Under the pieces are notes generated by a model, which saw only the letters and a program-made list of their open reading frames with translations, was not told where the DNA came from and ran no database searches. Of a DNA stretch of 64,000 nt, positions 35,505 through 44,913 are shown piece after piece. Both the position numbers and the translations under genes were made by a program. Each line of letters begins with the position of its first letter. The stretch's first letter is position 1. The DNA comes from Paenibacillus xylaniclasticus. GTDB lineage: Bacteria > Bacillota > Bacilli > Paenibacillales > Paenibacillaceae. The stretch covers positions 62,001 through 126,000 of the forward strand of contig NZ_BIML01000004.1 of assembly GCF_004001065.1 (NCBI RefSeq), given 5' to 3'.

Positions 35505-37292
35505 TTGAGCAAGCGTATAATTAATGGGAACGATTTTATCCGTATGGCAGCAGCCGGGGCTGAGCATTTGCATCGTAATGCGGAGCGAGTAAATGCCTTG
35601 AATGTGTTCCCGGTACCGGACGGCGATACCGGAACGAATATGAATTTAACGATGGCATCCGGTATGAAAGAGCTGCAGAGCAAGCCGTCGCCGCATCTGG
35701 GCAAAGCAGTTGAGGCACTATCCAAGGGGCTGCTGATGGGAGCGCGCGGAAATTCCGGCGTTATTCTGTCTCAGCTGTTCCGCGGGTTCGCCCGGTCGCT
35801 TGCAGCGGCTGAGCAGGCCGACGCTGTACAATTGGCTGCAGCGCTGCAGCATGGCGTCGATCTAGCATATAAGGCAGTAGTCAAACCGGTCGAGGGTACG
35901 ATACTAACGGTTGCAAGGGAAGCTGCCAAGCATGCTGTTCAAATTGCCCGCCGCATTGGCAGTGCGGACGAGCTGATGCGCGAGGTGCACATGAAAGCGC
36001 ACGAGGCGCTGCAGCGGACGCCAGATCAATTACCGGTGCTTAAGCAGGTAGGCGTCGTCGATTCGGGAGGCCAAGGTCTCGTATACATTTACGAAGGATT
36101 CGTACGCGCACTGTCGTCAGAGACGCCAATTGACGAGCCGAACATTTCGGAAGCGGCGCTGCCGGAAGACGTCGGAATGGCAGACCGGATTAATGCTGCG
36201 CGCCAGACGAGCTCAAGCGGGCGTCAAGCGTCAGCGCAATCGAAGCTTTCTACCGAGGATATAGAGTTCCTGTACGACATGGAGTTTTTTATTGATCGGA
36301 CTCGTGCTACCCGCACCGCTCCTATTTTCCATGAGGGACGGTTCAAGGAAGCGCTGTCCAAAGATGGCGACTCCATTATTATTATCGAGAGCGATGATAT
36401 TATTAAAGTACATGTTCATTCGCGCAAGCCGGGTGACGTTCTTAACCTGGCGCTGCCATATGGCGAGTTGATCGATATTCGGATTTTGAACATGCGCGAG
36501 CAGCACCGCGATCTTCTCGAAGGCGAAGAGGAGTCTGGGCAGGAGCTGCTGCATTCGGATTCTCTGGCAGCAGCCGAAGTGCTGACGGGAGGCATTGTGC
36601 CGCAGACGGTATCACCGGAGCAGGTGCACGAGCTAGCGCCATACGGCATTATTGCCGTCGCATTGGGAGAAGGGATTGCCGACATTCTACTTGACAACAA
36701 CGTCGATATCGTCCTGTCAGGCGGCCAGACGATGAATCCGAGCACGGAAGATTTCGTAAAGGCGATAGAGGCGCTTCCTGCGGAGCATATTTTCCTGTTA
36801 CCGAATAACGGTAATATTATTTTGGCAGCGGAGCAAGCAGCTGAGCTGTCGGAACGCAGCGTGTCGATTATTCCGACCCGGACCGTGCCGCAAGGACTTG
36901 CTGCTGCTCTTGCTTTCCGCGACGAGGAGTCGATCGAACGTAACATCGAGCTGATGAAGAGCGCTGCCGAATCGGTCCGCTCCGGGCAAGTTACGCAAGC
37001 AGTTCGCGATACGTCCATCGATGGCGTTGCAATACGTGAAGGGGATTATATTGGCATTCAAGAGAAAGAGATTGTTGTCTCAACGGCCGATATGGCAGAC
37101 GCGTGCCGGACACTTCTCGGAAGTATGCTCGAGCAGGGCGGCGATTTGATTACGGTACTGACAGGAGAAGACTCTGATGAAAGCGTGACACAGCAGCTTG
37201 CTGCATGGGTCGAAACCGAGCATCCGGGCGTTGAACTTGAGGTGCTGGAGGGCGGACAGCCGCTGTACCCATACGTGTTCGCGATCGAGTAG
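35505..37292 (+). CDS. fakA: DhaL-domain kinase, fatty acid kinase subunit FakA (YloV)
   Basis: Catalytic subunit of 595 residues that phosphorylates fatty acids held by a FakB/DegV partner. The N-terminal DhaL domain has the ATP/metal motif NVFPVPDGDTGTNMN (about 27-41) and GARGNSGVILSQLFRG; the C-terminal half is the FakA middle and C domains (VHVHSRKPGDVL, ALGEGIADI, LLPNNGNIILAA). It begins with TTG behind AAGGGG; the codon before it is also TTG. A DegV/FakB gene follows directly. Confidence 0.9.
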   Translation: MSKRIINGNDFIRMAAAGAEHLHRNAERVNALNVFPVPDGDTGTNMNLTMASGMKELQSKPSPHLGKAVEALSKGLLMGARGNSGVILSQLFRGFARSLAAAEQADAVQLAAALQHGVDLAYKAVVKPVEGTILTVAREAAKHAVQIARRIGSADELMREVHMKAHEALQRTPDQLPVLKQVGVVDSGGQGLVYIYEGFVRALSSETPIDEPNISEAALPEDVGMADRINAARQTSSSGRQASAQSKLSTEDIEFLYDMEFFIDRTRATRTAPIFHEGRFKEALSKDGDSIIIIESDDIIKVHVHSRKPGDVLNLALPYGELIDIRILNMREQHRDLLEGEEESGQELLHSDSLAAAEVLTGGIVPQTVSPEQVHELAPYGIIAVALGEGIADILLDNNVDIVLSGGQTMNPSTEDFVKAIEALPAEHIFLLPNNGNIILAAEQAAELSERSVSIIPTRTVPQGLAAALAFRDEESIERNIELMKSAAESVRSGQVTQAVRDTSIDGVAIREGDYIGIQEKEIVVSTADMADACRTLLGSMLEQGGDLITVLTGEDSDESVTQQLAAWVETEHPGVELEVLEGGQPLYPYVFAIE

Positions 37293-37313
37293 AAAGAGAA
37301 GGAGGAGCCGCGT

Positions 37314-38183
37314 ATGTCTACGATTCGAATTGTGACAGACAGTACGGCCGATATGCCGGCTGATCTGCGCAAGTCTTTAGGCATTGAGATGGTGCCGCTT
37401 GAAGTAATATTTGGAGAGGAATCGTTTCTGGATTCCGTGACCCTCGGGCCGGATGAATTTTATTCTAAGCTTGCCGCTTCAGATCAGATGCCGAAGACGT
37501 CACAGCCGTCGACGCTGTCGTTCAAGGAGACATATGAGCGTATATTGGCGGAGACACCGAACGCATCTATTATATCCATTCATTTGTCCGCATCGCTTAG
37601 CGGTACATATCAATCGGCCGTCATCGGCAGCACGATGGTCGAGACGGCTGACGGTTCAGAGCCTGATATTACGGTAATTGACTCGAAGTCGGCTTCCATC
37701 GGTATCAGCGTTCTCGTCCGAAGAGCGGCAGAGATGGCACAGAAGGGCTGCTCGAAGGAAGAGATTTTGCAGGAAATAGAGCGGTTGCGTGCTGAGACGA
37801 AAATTTATTTCCTTGTCGATACGTTGGAATATTTGCAGAAGGGCGGCCGGATTGGCCGGGCGTCCGCGGTGCTTGGCTCGCTGCTCAATATTAAGCCGAT
37901 ATTGGCGATAGACGATGACGGCTTCGTCACCTCGGTCGATAAAGTGCGGGGTCAGAAGAAGGCGATGAGCCGCATTATTGAGCTAATCGGTCAATCGTTC
38001 AGTAACGAGGAGCCGCTCGTTATGACGATTGCTTATGCACAGCGCCGAGATCTGGCAGACGATTTGTCCGCTATGATGAAGGAACGGTATAATATTGTAA
38101 CGGAATTTGTATTTGAGCTAGGTCCGGTTATCGGCACTCATGCCGGTCCCGGTACGGTAGGTCTTTTTGTGCATAGGGTGTGA
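37314..38183 (+). CDS. DegV/FakB family fatty acid-binding protein
   Basis: A 289-residue protein that holds a fatty acid in a tunnel and presents it to FakA. RIVTDSTADMPADLRK at the start, SQPSTLSFKETYE, IHLSASLSGTYQSA and the C-terminal GPVIGTHAGPGTVGLFV are classic DegV motifs. Which fatty acid it binds is not readable. The ATG follows GGAGGAGCC. It stands where B. subtilis has sdaAB-sdaAA, forming a compact kinase-carrier pair with fakA. Confidence 0.92.
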   Translation: MSTIRIVTDSTADMPADLRKSLGIEMVPLEVIFGEESFLDSVTLGPDEFYSKLAASDQMPKTSQPSTLSFKETYERILAETPNASIISIHLSASLSGTYQSAVIGSTMVETADGSEPDITVIDSKSASIGISVLVRRAAEMAQKGCSKEEILQEIERLRAETKIYFLVDTLEYLQKGGRIGRASAVLGSLLNIKPILAIDDDGFVTSVDKVRGQKKAMSRIIELIGQSFSNEEPLVMTIAYAQRRDLADDLSAMMKERYNIVTEFVFELGPVIGTHAGPGTVGLFVHRV

Positions 38184-38188
38184 GAGGA

Positions 38189-40237
38189 ATGAAGCTGGAT
38201 CAAATATCGGTCCGGCAAGTGAAAGGCGTGAGCGCGCAGAAGGAAGGCGAGCTTCACGCCTTTGGCATACGTACAGTTGCTGACTTGCTGGACTATTATC
38301 CGTTCCGGTATGAGGATTATCGGCTGCGGGATTTGACGGAAGTCAAAGATGGGGAAAAGGTAACGGTACAAGGGGTTATTCGCAGCATGCCGGTGCTTGC
38401 GCGGTTCGGCCGTACCAAAAATAGGTTGACCTGTAAAGTAGAAATCGATCGTTTTCTTGTCTCGGCGGTTTGGTTTAATCGCGCGTTTCTACAGGATCAG
38501 CTGACGCTCGGCCGTGAGATCACGCTAACTGGCAAATGGGACGGACAGCGTCATCAGCTGACGGTGTCGGAGTCGGAATTTCCGGATAAGGGTAAAGTCC
38601 GCTCCGGAACGCTTCAGCCTGTCTATTCGGTAGGTGGCGGTTTGACACAGCCGTGGATGCGCAAGACGATCGGACAGGCTCTCGTTCAATTCGGCGATTT
38701 GATCGAAGAGAATTTGCCCGCTCCGCTAATAGCCAAGCATCGGCTTATGCCTCGGCGCAGCGCCGTGAAGCTGATTCATCATCCTAACGGTACATCGGAA
38801 GGTCTGACAGCTCGCCGCAGGCTGGTGTACGAGGAGCTGTTCTGGTTTCAGCTGAAGCTGCAGGCGTATCGGTCGCTTAATCGTGAACGCGGTGACGGGA
38901 TGGCGTTTCCGGTGGACAGCGCCGTTATTCGCGAGTTCGCGGCTAGACTGCCTTTTGAGCTGACGGATTCTCAGAAGAAGGTTATTAACGAGATTACGCA
39001 GGATATGCGGCAAAAGCACAGCATGAACCGTCTGCTGCAGGGCGATGTCGGCTCGGGTAAGACCGTTGTGGCCGCGACAGCGCTATATGCCGTCGTTAAG
39101 ACGGGACACCAGGGCGCGCTTATGGTGCCGACCGAAATATTGGCGGAGCAGCATATGCGTTCGCTGCAGCGGCTGTACGAAGGGACGGGCGTAGAGGTAG
39201 GACTGCTGACCGGCAGCTTAACCTCTCGCAGACGTCGTGATGTTCTAGCTGGATTGCAGATGGGGCTGATTGATATTGTAGTCGGCACGCACGCCCTTAT
39301 TCAGGATGACGTTCAGTTTCGTTCGCTTGGACTTGTTGTGACAGATGAGCAGCACAGATTCGGCGTGAATCAGCGGAGTATTTTGCGGCGTAAAGGCTGG
39401 AATCCGGATGTGCTTACAATGACGGCAACGCCGATTCCACGTACGCTTGCCATTACGGCGTTCGGCGATATGGACGTGTCGACGTTGAAGGAGCGGCCTA
39501 AAGGGCGCAAGGCGATCAAGACGTATTGGACGAAGCCGTCCGCTATGGATCGCGTATTCGATTTTATCGAGCGAGAAGTATCACAGGGCCGCCAGGCGTA
39601 TGTGATCTGTCCTTTAATTGAGGAGTCAGAGAAGCTGGATGTACAGAACGCAATAGACATGCATGCGACGATTGCAATGTCTCTGCCTTCGCTGAAGGTT
39701 GGACTGTTGCACGGTCGGATGACGGCGTCTGAGAAGGACGAAGCGATGCGAGCATTCGGCGCGAATGAGACGCAGGTGCTCGTGGCAACGACTGTCGTCG
39801 AGGTCGGTGTTGACGTGCCGAATGCGACGCTTATGGTCATTATCGATGCGGAGCGGTTCGGACTATCGCAGCTGCATCAGCTCCGCGGCCGCGTTGGCCG
39901 CGGCGAGCATCAATCGTACTGCGTGCTCGTCGCAGATCCGAAGTCGGAGACCGGACGTGAGCGCATGAAGGTGATGACGGAGACAGACGACGGCTTTGAG
40001 GTGGCAAGACGTGATCTTGACCTGCGCGGACCAGGTGACTTCTTCGGTACGAAGCAAAGCGGTATGCCGGAATTTAAGCTGGCGGACATGGTTGCTGACT
40101 ACGAGACGCTTGAGCAGGCCCGCGAGGATGCGGCGGAGCTGGCTGGCGGAGCGGAGTTCTGGACGGCACCAGAGCTTGCTTCCTTGCGTCAGCGTTTGCT
40201 TCAGGACCCGTTGTTTCAAGGGGAGCAGCTCGATTAA
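38189..40237 (+). CDS. recG: ATP-dependent DNA helicase RecG
   Basis: Fork-regressing and branch-migrating helicase of about 682 residues. The N-terminal wedge/OB domain (residues 40-140) is followed by Walker A LLQGDVGSGKTVVA, DEQHRFG, TATPIPRTLAI and the C-terminal TRG-type region with QLHQLRGRVGRGEHQSYC and GPGDFFGTKQSGMPEF. The ATG at 38189 is preferred to a GTG at 38180 that overlaps the degV stop. Confidence 0.95.
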   Translation: MKLDQISVRQVKGVSAQKEGELHAFGIRTVADLLDYYPFRYEDYRLRDLTEVKDGEKVTVQGVIRSMPVLARFGRTKNRLTCKVEIDRFLVSAVWFNRAFLQDQLTLGREITLTGKWDGQRHQLTVSESEFPDKGKVRSGTLQPVYSVGGGLTQPWMRKTIGQALVQFGDLIEENLPAPLIAKHRLMPRRSAVKLIHHPNGTSEGLTARRRLVYEELFWFQLKLQAYRSLNRERGDGMAFPVDSAVIREFAARLPFELTDSQKKVINEITQDMRQKHSMNRLLQGDVGSGKTVVAATALYAVVKTGHQGALMVPTEILAEQHMRSLQRLYEGTGVEVGLLTGSLTSRRRRDVLAGLQMGLIDIVVGTHALIQDDVQFRSLGLVVTDEQHRFGVNQRSILRRKGWNPDVLTMTATPIPRTLAITAFGDMDVSTLKERPKGRKAIKTYWTKPSAMDRVFDFIEREVSQGRQAYVICPLIEESEKLDVQNAIDMHATIAMSLPSLKVGLLHGRMTASEKDEAMRAFGANETQVLVATTVVEVGVDVPNATLMVIIDAERFGLSQLHQLRGRVGRGEHQSYCVLVADPKSETGRERMKVMTETDDGFEVARRDLDLRGPGDFFGTKQSGMPEFKLADMVADYETLEQAREDAAELAGGAEFWTAPELASLRQRLLQDPLFQGEQLD

Positions 40238-40334
40238 TAGGAGGCAACTTCCGGAGGCATTCGGCATATGTATAAGCGATTGCCGCTTGCGGGGTCGATC
40301 GCCGCGCTGCCTGCTGGAGGTGGAGGTGCTTCTC

Positions 40335-40622
40335 ATGAGCTATCAGAAATATGGGATCCGTCCGGACTTAGTCGAAAGAGTGAAGTTCAAAATGAAAAAT
40401 CCGGTCGTTAAAGACCGGATGAAGCAAATGCTTGCGACTGTTACCAAATATGACTTACAGGATCGTGCCAAAGTGCGCAAGCTGGTGAAGTCGGCTTCCG
40501 CTATTCTGTCGGAGAAGCTGACAGAGACGCAGGAAGAGCAAATTATTACATTCGTGCTCAGTCAAAAAATCGATCCGAACAATACGTTTCATCTGCTCAA
40601 GCTGTGGTCGACGTTTCGGTAA
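40335..40622 (+). CDS. spoVIF: Probable stage VI sporulation protein F
   Basis: A 95-residue helical, basic protein. The pattern YGIRPDLVERVKFKMKNP, KYDLQDRAKVRKLVKSA and a C-terminal FVLSQKIDPNNTFHLLKLW resembles the SpoVIF (YjcC) family, which in Bacillus is needed for outer coat assembly. The ATG is behind GGAGGTGGAGG. The family call is from memory of the pattern and is fairly, not fully, certain. Confidence 0.65.
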   Translation: MSYQKYGIRPDLVERVKFKMKNPVVKDRMKQMLATVTKYDLQDRAKVRKLVKSASAILSEKLTETQEEQIITFVLSQKIDPNNTFHLLKLWSTFR

Positions 40623-40663
40623 TCAGTGCCGGACACGCGCAAGCCGCCGAGCAGGATGACCAT

Positions 40664-40690
40664 AGGCGGCCCCTTTCGGGTCGCCTTTGT
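40664..40690 (+). terminator. Terminator after spoVIF
   Basis: AGGCGGCCC pairs with GGGTCGCCT around CTTT-like loop bases, followed by TTGTT. Confidence 0.6.
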
Positions 40691-40745
40691 TCGATGTTCA
40701 GACAAGCGGCGGTGCGAGTACAGCGATAGTGGAGTGAACAACCAA

Positions 40746-40816
40746 TAAGTGCCGGAAGGCACTTACGGAGCGAGAGAGCGGCGTGAGCGCGGATAATAGG
40801 TGCCGGAAGGCACTTA
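40746..40816. repeat. Pair of near-identical GGAA-loop hairpins
   Basis: TAAGTGCC-GGAA-GGCACTTA (40746-40765) is repeated as TAGGTGCC-GGAA-GGCACTTA (40797-40816), 31 bases apart. Each forms an eight-pair stem closed by a GGAA loop. The element lies between the ends of two convergent genes and may act as a bidirectional 3'-end stabiliser or a small repeat family. Confidence 0.6.
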
Positions 40817-40820
40817 TTTA

Positions 40821-41504
40821 TTACTGTACGGCTTCCAGCGGCTCGATGAGTGAAGGCGTATCGTTGCGAACGCTGCCGACCGCGGGTGATACGGGGTACG
40901 CTTCCATCAGGTCTTCATCAAACGGCTTAAATAACCGCTGCAACTGGCTTGGTTCCTGAATATTCCGATCCAGCCACAACGGCTCGTCTTCAGGTTGAAG
41001 CAGTACGGGCATTCGATTGTGGATCGGTGCCATTAGTCCGTTCGGTGTCGTTGTCAATACGGTGCACGTATGCAACTTCGAGCCGTCCGGTGCGATCCAC
41101 GTTTCATACAGGCCTGCCATAGCGAACGGCTTACGGTCCTTCATGACGATGCGCATGGGCTGCTTCGTCCCGTCCGGTCTCGTCTGCCATTCGTAAAAGC
41201 CGTCTGCTGGCACGAGACACCGCTTCCGGCGGAGCGCATCCCGAAAAGCGGGCTTGTCCGCAGCGGTTTCAGACCTTGCATTCAGCAATTTGCTGCCGAT
41301 CTTTGGATCGTCCGCCCATGGCGGCACAAGTCCCCATTTCAGCTCACCGAGCCGATTCTGCTGTCCGTCGCTCACAATTGCTAATATAAGCTGTCCTGGC
41401 GCGACGTTATATTTGGGACGGTGATATGGCACCGACGTTTGGCCGATCATAAATCGGAGCATCATTTCTTCTAATGATACCGTGAGCGTATAGCGTCCGC
41501 ACAT
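40821..41504 (-). CDS. yedK: Abasic-site-processing protein of the YedK/HMCES (SRAP) family
   Basis: A 227-residue SRAP protein that forms a DNA-protein crosslink at abasic sites in single-stranded DNA. The mature N-terminal nucleophile is Cys2 (MCGRYTLT); NARSETAADKPAFRDA, CLVPADGFYEWQ and IHNRMPVLL carry the other conserved residues. The start is placed so that the cysteine is residue 2, ten codons after an upstream ATG. No LexA box is visible upstream. Confidence 0.92.
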   Translation of the reverse strand: MCGRYTLTVSLEEMMLRFMIGQTSVPYHRPKYNVAPGQLILAIVSDGQQNRLGELKWGLVPPWADDPKIGSKLLNARSETAADKPAFRDALRRKRCLVPADGFYEWQTRPDGTKQPMRIVMKDRKPFAMAGLYETWIAPDGSKLHTCTVLTTTPNGLMAPIHNRMPVLLQPEDEPLWLDRNIQEPSQLQRLFKPFDEDLMEAYPVSPAVGSVRNDTPSLIEPLEAVQ

Positions 41505-41726
41505 CTGTATTCCCCATTTCCCGATTTTGGTCAACGATTCATCGTTTTGCTTTTTCTATTATACATCGCCCTAGTCTGTTTAGCTTCATCCATTCAGGCG
41601 GATACTGAAGATGTTCAGCAACGCTCGATAAGATGGATGACCCGTGATCGTTCCGTGTGCAGGAGAGTACATACATACAGGTATGCTGAAGCAAAAATAT
41701 AAAGCTTGCAAGAAGGGAGGCTGCGC

Positions 41727-43088
41727 GTGGCTCATAAGGTAATGGGATCGAAGCCTGAGGCTGCGTGCGTCAAAAGGCTTGGCGCTGCAGCAGCAGCCGT
41801 CCTGCTTCGCGTCCTGCGGCTTCCGGTGGAGGCTGCTGTATATGCGGCCCGATATGCCGCCGGCAAATGGAAGGCGATGGCTTCTTCCGACGCGATGGCA
41901 GACAAAGCTGCTGTGCCTTCGATCGATACAGCGGCTGTGGCAGCGCTGGTGAAGGAGTGGAGAAAGCTGGAGCGTGCTCAGCCTGCGGTACAGCCGCAGT
42001 CCGTCGACAAGGCATCGAGCGGTCTTAACGACGAGGATCGGGCGCTCATTGCTCATATTCAGGAGGAGACGCTGCGGCTGAACCGGAACAATGTGACGCG
42101 TACAGCGGCTTATTATGCTCTTTATGAGCGGTGTCCTGAGCTGCATTGGGCGCTGCTGGCACATCTTGTCTCCCGCAATGGCGGTTGGAACATGACCGAT
42201 CTTAAGGGGGAGTGGCTGCCGAGGCTGCTCAGTGAATCCAAACGAACCGACGTGTTTCGGTTTCTTGAGCGGGCCAATCGACTTATTTTCGGCGATGCGT
42301 ATCCACAGCTGCTGCTGTATGAGCATAGCGTACGGCTTCGCCGTCCGCTATTTCATCTTCTTCCGGCACTGGGTGTAACCCGCTTCATGCTGCCGGTATG
42401 GGAACAGTTCTGGCAAAGCCGCGACAGTGCCATCCTGACCGTTGCTTTGATCGTTAATGAACAGCATTTTATCGAGCAACGTGTCGTAGCGAATCCTTTT
42501 TACCGCAAGCGTGTTATCGACACGCTGTTTTTCGGGATGCAATCGCTGCTTCAGCTCAATGCGGTGCTGCTGCCGTATGCTCGCGGCCGGGAGCCGGGTC
42601 AGATGAAGCTGGCCGGTCTTATTATCGAACGGTTCAGCAGCTTGCGTGAACGAATTGAGTTCGGCAAGCGTTTGTATGCGGTGCTGTTCGGCGTACCGGC
42701 CGTCGCGGCAGGTGTCCGGTCATTTGCTGCGACTGTCCGACATACCGGCTCCCGTGCCGATTATGCGCCACAGCTGTTCACTCGAATTCGGCATGGTTTG
42801 CCCGAGAAGCCATACAATGAGCGGTTGAAAGGCGGTCAGCTTAAGCCTGGAGCCGTACCGCCGTATAGTCCGGAGCTTAGCGCCGCTTGGCCGGATACTC
42901 CTGGTGATCCGCCGGAGCCTGGTGATTGGTTCGTCGGCGCAGCTGCAGTTGCGCCTTATTTTGCACAATTACCGCTTCCCTCTACGTTCGAAATGACCAA
43001 TGAATACGGTTTCCTGCTTGATAAGCTGGAGCTTGCAGCCGCTGCTTCGCATCGAGCTCTGGCAGCGGAAGACGACGAAACGTCATGA
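41727..43088 (+). CDS. DUF2515 family protein (YppC-like)
   Basis: A protein of 453 residues, function unknown. The conserved stretch RNNVTRTAAYYALYERCPEL followed by HWALLAHLVSRNGGWNMTDL is characteristic of the DUF2515/YppC group. The N-terminus is alanine- and arginine-rich, and a Pro-rich segment lies near 370-400. Translation probably starts at GTG 41727 behind AAGGGAGG. Confidence 0.75.
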   Translation: MAHKVMGSKPEAACVKRLGAAAAAVLLRVLRLPVEAAVYAARYAAGKWKAMASSDAMADKAAVPSIDTAAVAALVKEWRKLERAQPAVQPQSVDKASSGLNDEDRALIAHIQEETLRLNRNNVTRTAAYYALYERCPELHWALLAHLVSRNGGWNMTDLKGEWLPRLLSESKRTDVFRFLERANRLIFGDAYPQLLLYEHSVRLRRPLFHLLPALGVTRFMLPVWEQFWQSRDSAILTVALIVNEQHFIEQRVVANPFYRKRVIDTLFFGMQSLLQLNAVLLPYARGREPGQMKLAGLIIERFSSLRERIEFGKRLYAVLFGVPAVAAGVRSFAATVRHTGSRADYAPQLFTRIRHGLPEKPYNERLKGGQLKPGAVPPYSPELSAAWPDTPGDPPEPGDWFVGAAAVAPYFAQLPLPSTFEMTNEYGFLLDKLELAAAASHRALAAEDDETS

Positions 43089-43105
43089 TCAAATTAGCGG
43101 ATGGA

Positions 43106-43135
43106 TTGACATGAGGTCGTATTCAATGGTATAAA
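43106..43135 (+). promoter_or_regulatory. Sigma-A-type promoter of tyrS
   Basis: TTGACA at 43106-43111 and TATAAA at 43130-43135 are separated by 18 bases. Transcription would begin near 43142, directly before the T-box leader. Confidence 0.75.
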
Positions 43136-43141
43136 ATGAAC

Positions 43142-43395
43142 AATAAGAACAAGCAACGAAGGGAATCAGTAGCGTCCGTCATCGATGTTGCAGAGAGCCG
43201 GCGGGTGGTGCAAGCCGGTACACGACCAGACGCGAATTACGTCCCGGAGCTTCTTGAACCGAACCCGTGCATACGGAAGGGCAAGACGGCTGTCGGCCGT
43301 TATCCGATAGAGTGGAATATGCTGCGTGCGCATGTTCAATATAGGGTGGTACCGCGATGACTCGTCCCTGTCTGCTGACAGGACGGGTCTTTTCT
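43142..43395 (+). promoter_or_regulatory. T-box riboswitch leader of tyrS
   Basis: The 14-base T-box core AGGGTGGTACCGCG is at 43343-43356. Its TGGT pairs with the ACCA end of uncharged tRNA-Tyr (discriminator A). A terminator hairpin with T run follows at 43359-43395 and competes with the antiterminator. A probable specifier TAC lies in GCGAATTACGTC at about 43236-43247 of stem I. Uncharged tRNA-Tyr should allow read-through into tyrS. Confidence 0.9.
43359..43395 (+). terminator. T-box regulated terminator of tyrS
   Basis: GACTCGTCC..TGTC pairs with GACAGGACGGGTC, followed by TTTT. It overlaps the 3' side of the T-box region. Confidence 0.8.
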
Positions 43396-43466
43396 GTTAT
43401 GAGGGCCCTTGTATTCGCAATCGCTGCTTATCCCCATCATTTATTGTGCAAAGGAGAGTTTTTGTT

Positions 43467-44756
43467 ATGACACAACCAACTGCAACCGGACTTGCGTCTA
43501 ATTTGCTTGAAGATCTCGAATATCGCGGTCTTGTTCAACAGTTTACGAATCGTGATGCGCTGGCAGAGAAGCTGAGCAAGGAGCCGATCGTCCTCTACTG
43601 CGGCTTCGACCCGACGGCGGACAGCCTGCACATCGGCAGTCTTCTTCCGATTCTGATGCTGCGCCGGTTCCAACTGGCAGGGCATCGCCCGATTGCTCTC
43701 GTCGGCGGCGGTACCGGTCTGATCGGCGATCCAAGCGGCCGCTCCACCGAGCGTTCGCTTAATACGGCAGATACGGTTGCGCAATGGACGGAGAGTCTGA
43801 AGCGCCAGTTGTCCCGTTTTCTCGATTTCAACGAGGACGGCAGCGGAGCGAAGCTTGTCAGCAACTACGATTGGCTGTCATCGCTCGACACGATCTCGTT
43901 CCTGCGTGATGTGGGCAAATATTTTACGGTTAACTACATGCTGGCGAAGGACTCGGTTGACTCGCGGCTGGCGAACGGCATTTCGTTCACCGAGTTTAGC
44001 TACATGATTTTGCAGGCGTATGACTTCTACAAGCTGCAGCAAGAGCAGGGCTGCTCGCTTCAAATCGGCGGCAGCGACCAGTGGGGCAACATTACGGCAG
44101 GCCTCGACTTAATTGGCAAACTGGGCGGCGGCGAAGCATACGGGATGACGATGCCGCTCGTTACGAAAAGCGACGGCAAAAAATTCGGCAAATCAGAATC
44201 TGGCGCGATCTGGCTCGATTCGACGAAAACGTCGGTTTACACGTTCTATCAGTTCTGGATTAACACAGACGACAATGATGTCATTAAATTTCTGAAATAT
44301 TTTACGTTCCTGGACCGGGCGCGGATCGAAGAGCTGGAGGTCGAGCTGCGCGAGCGTCCGGAGAAACGCGCAGCTCAGCGTGAGCTTGCTCGCGAAGTGA
44401 CGCGCCTTGTGCACGGCGATGAAGCGGTCGCAAGCGCGGAGCGCATCACAGAGGCGCTGTTCTCTGGCGACGTGACGAAGCTAAGCGAAGCGGAGCTCGT
44501 CGAAGCGCTCGCGGGCATGCCTACGGTCGAGCAGGCTGCCGGCGAGGAGCCGCTCTTGATCGATCTGCTGCTGGCGGCGAAGGCGGCTCCGTCCAAGCGG
44601 CAAGCGCGTCAGGACATCGAGAGCGGCGCTGTGTATGTGAACGGGGAGAAGACGACGAGCCTCGAAGCGATCGTCAGCAAGGAGCAGCGCCTGCACGGCA
44701 AGTACGTCGTCCTGCGCCGCGGCAAAAAAAATTACTACTTGGTCAGCTTCCAGTAG
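43467..44756 (+). CDS. tyrS: Tyrosyl-tRNA synthetase
   Basis: A class I synthetase of 429 residues charging tRNA-Tyr. The nucleotide-binding HIGS motif (about 49-52) and KFGKSE of the KMSKS loop are visible; GGSDQWGNITAGLDLI lies between. The C-terminal S4-like RNA-binding domain begins at about 370 (SKRQARQDIESGAVYVNGEK). The ATG at 43467 follows AAAGGAGAG. Regulated by the upstream T-box. Confidence 0.96.
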   Translation: MTQPTATGLASNLLEDLEYRGLVQQFTNRDALAEKLSKEPIVLYCGFDPTADSLHIGSLLPILMLRRFQLAGHRPIALVGGGTGLIGDPSGRSTERSLNTADTVAQWTESLKRQLSRFLDFNEDGSGAKLVSNYDWLSSLDTISFLRDVGKYFTVNYMLAKDSVDSRLANGISFTEFSYMILQAYDFYKLQQEQGCSLQIGGSDQWGNITAGLDLIGKLGGGEAYGMTMPLVTKSDGKKFGKSESGAIWLDSTKTSVYTFYQFWINTDDNDVIKFLKYFTFLDRARIEELEVELRERPEKRAAQRELAREVTRLVHGDEAVASAERITEALFSGDVTKLSEAELVEALAGMPTVEQAAGEEPLLIDLLLAAKAAPSKRQARQDIESGAVYVNGEKTTSLEAIVSKEQRLHGKYVVLRRGKKNYYLVSFQ

Positions 44757-44763
44757 GAATAAG

Positions 44764-44797
44764 AGAAGAGCCCTTCGCGTGAAGGGTTCTTCTTTCA
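44764..44797 (+). terminator. Terminator after tyrS
   Basis: AGAAGAGCCCTTC pairs with GAAGGGTTCTTCT around a four-base loop, followed by TTCATTT. Confidence 0.75.
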
Positions 44798-44913
44798 TTT
44801 GGTGTAAGTTTTAGAATTGAAGGATTTATCTTCCCTGCTGTCGAATGATTCGGGATGTACTTTATGTTCCGGACTCTAACTGCTGGACCAGCTTGAAGGA
44901 GAGCTAACGCAAA

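Larger units (their letters stand above)
43089..43466. other. tyrS leader region
   Basis: This 378-base gap is almost entirely promoter and T-box leader of tyrS, described separately. Confidence 0.8.

Noticed and set aside
41505-41580. LexA box before the YedK-like gene
   Set aside because: ACGATTCATCGT is palindromic but does not match GAACNNNNGTTC.
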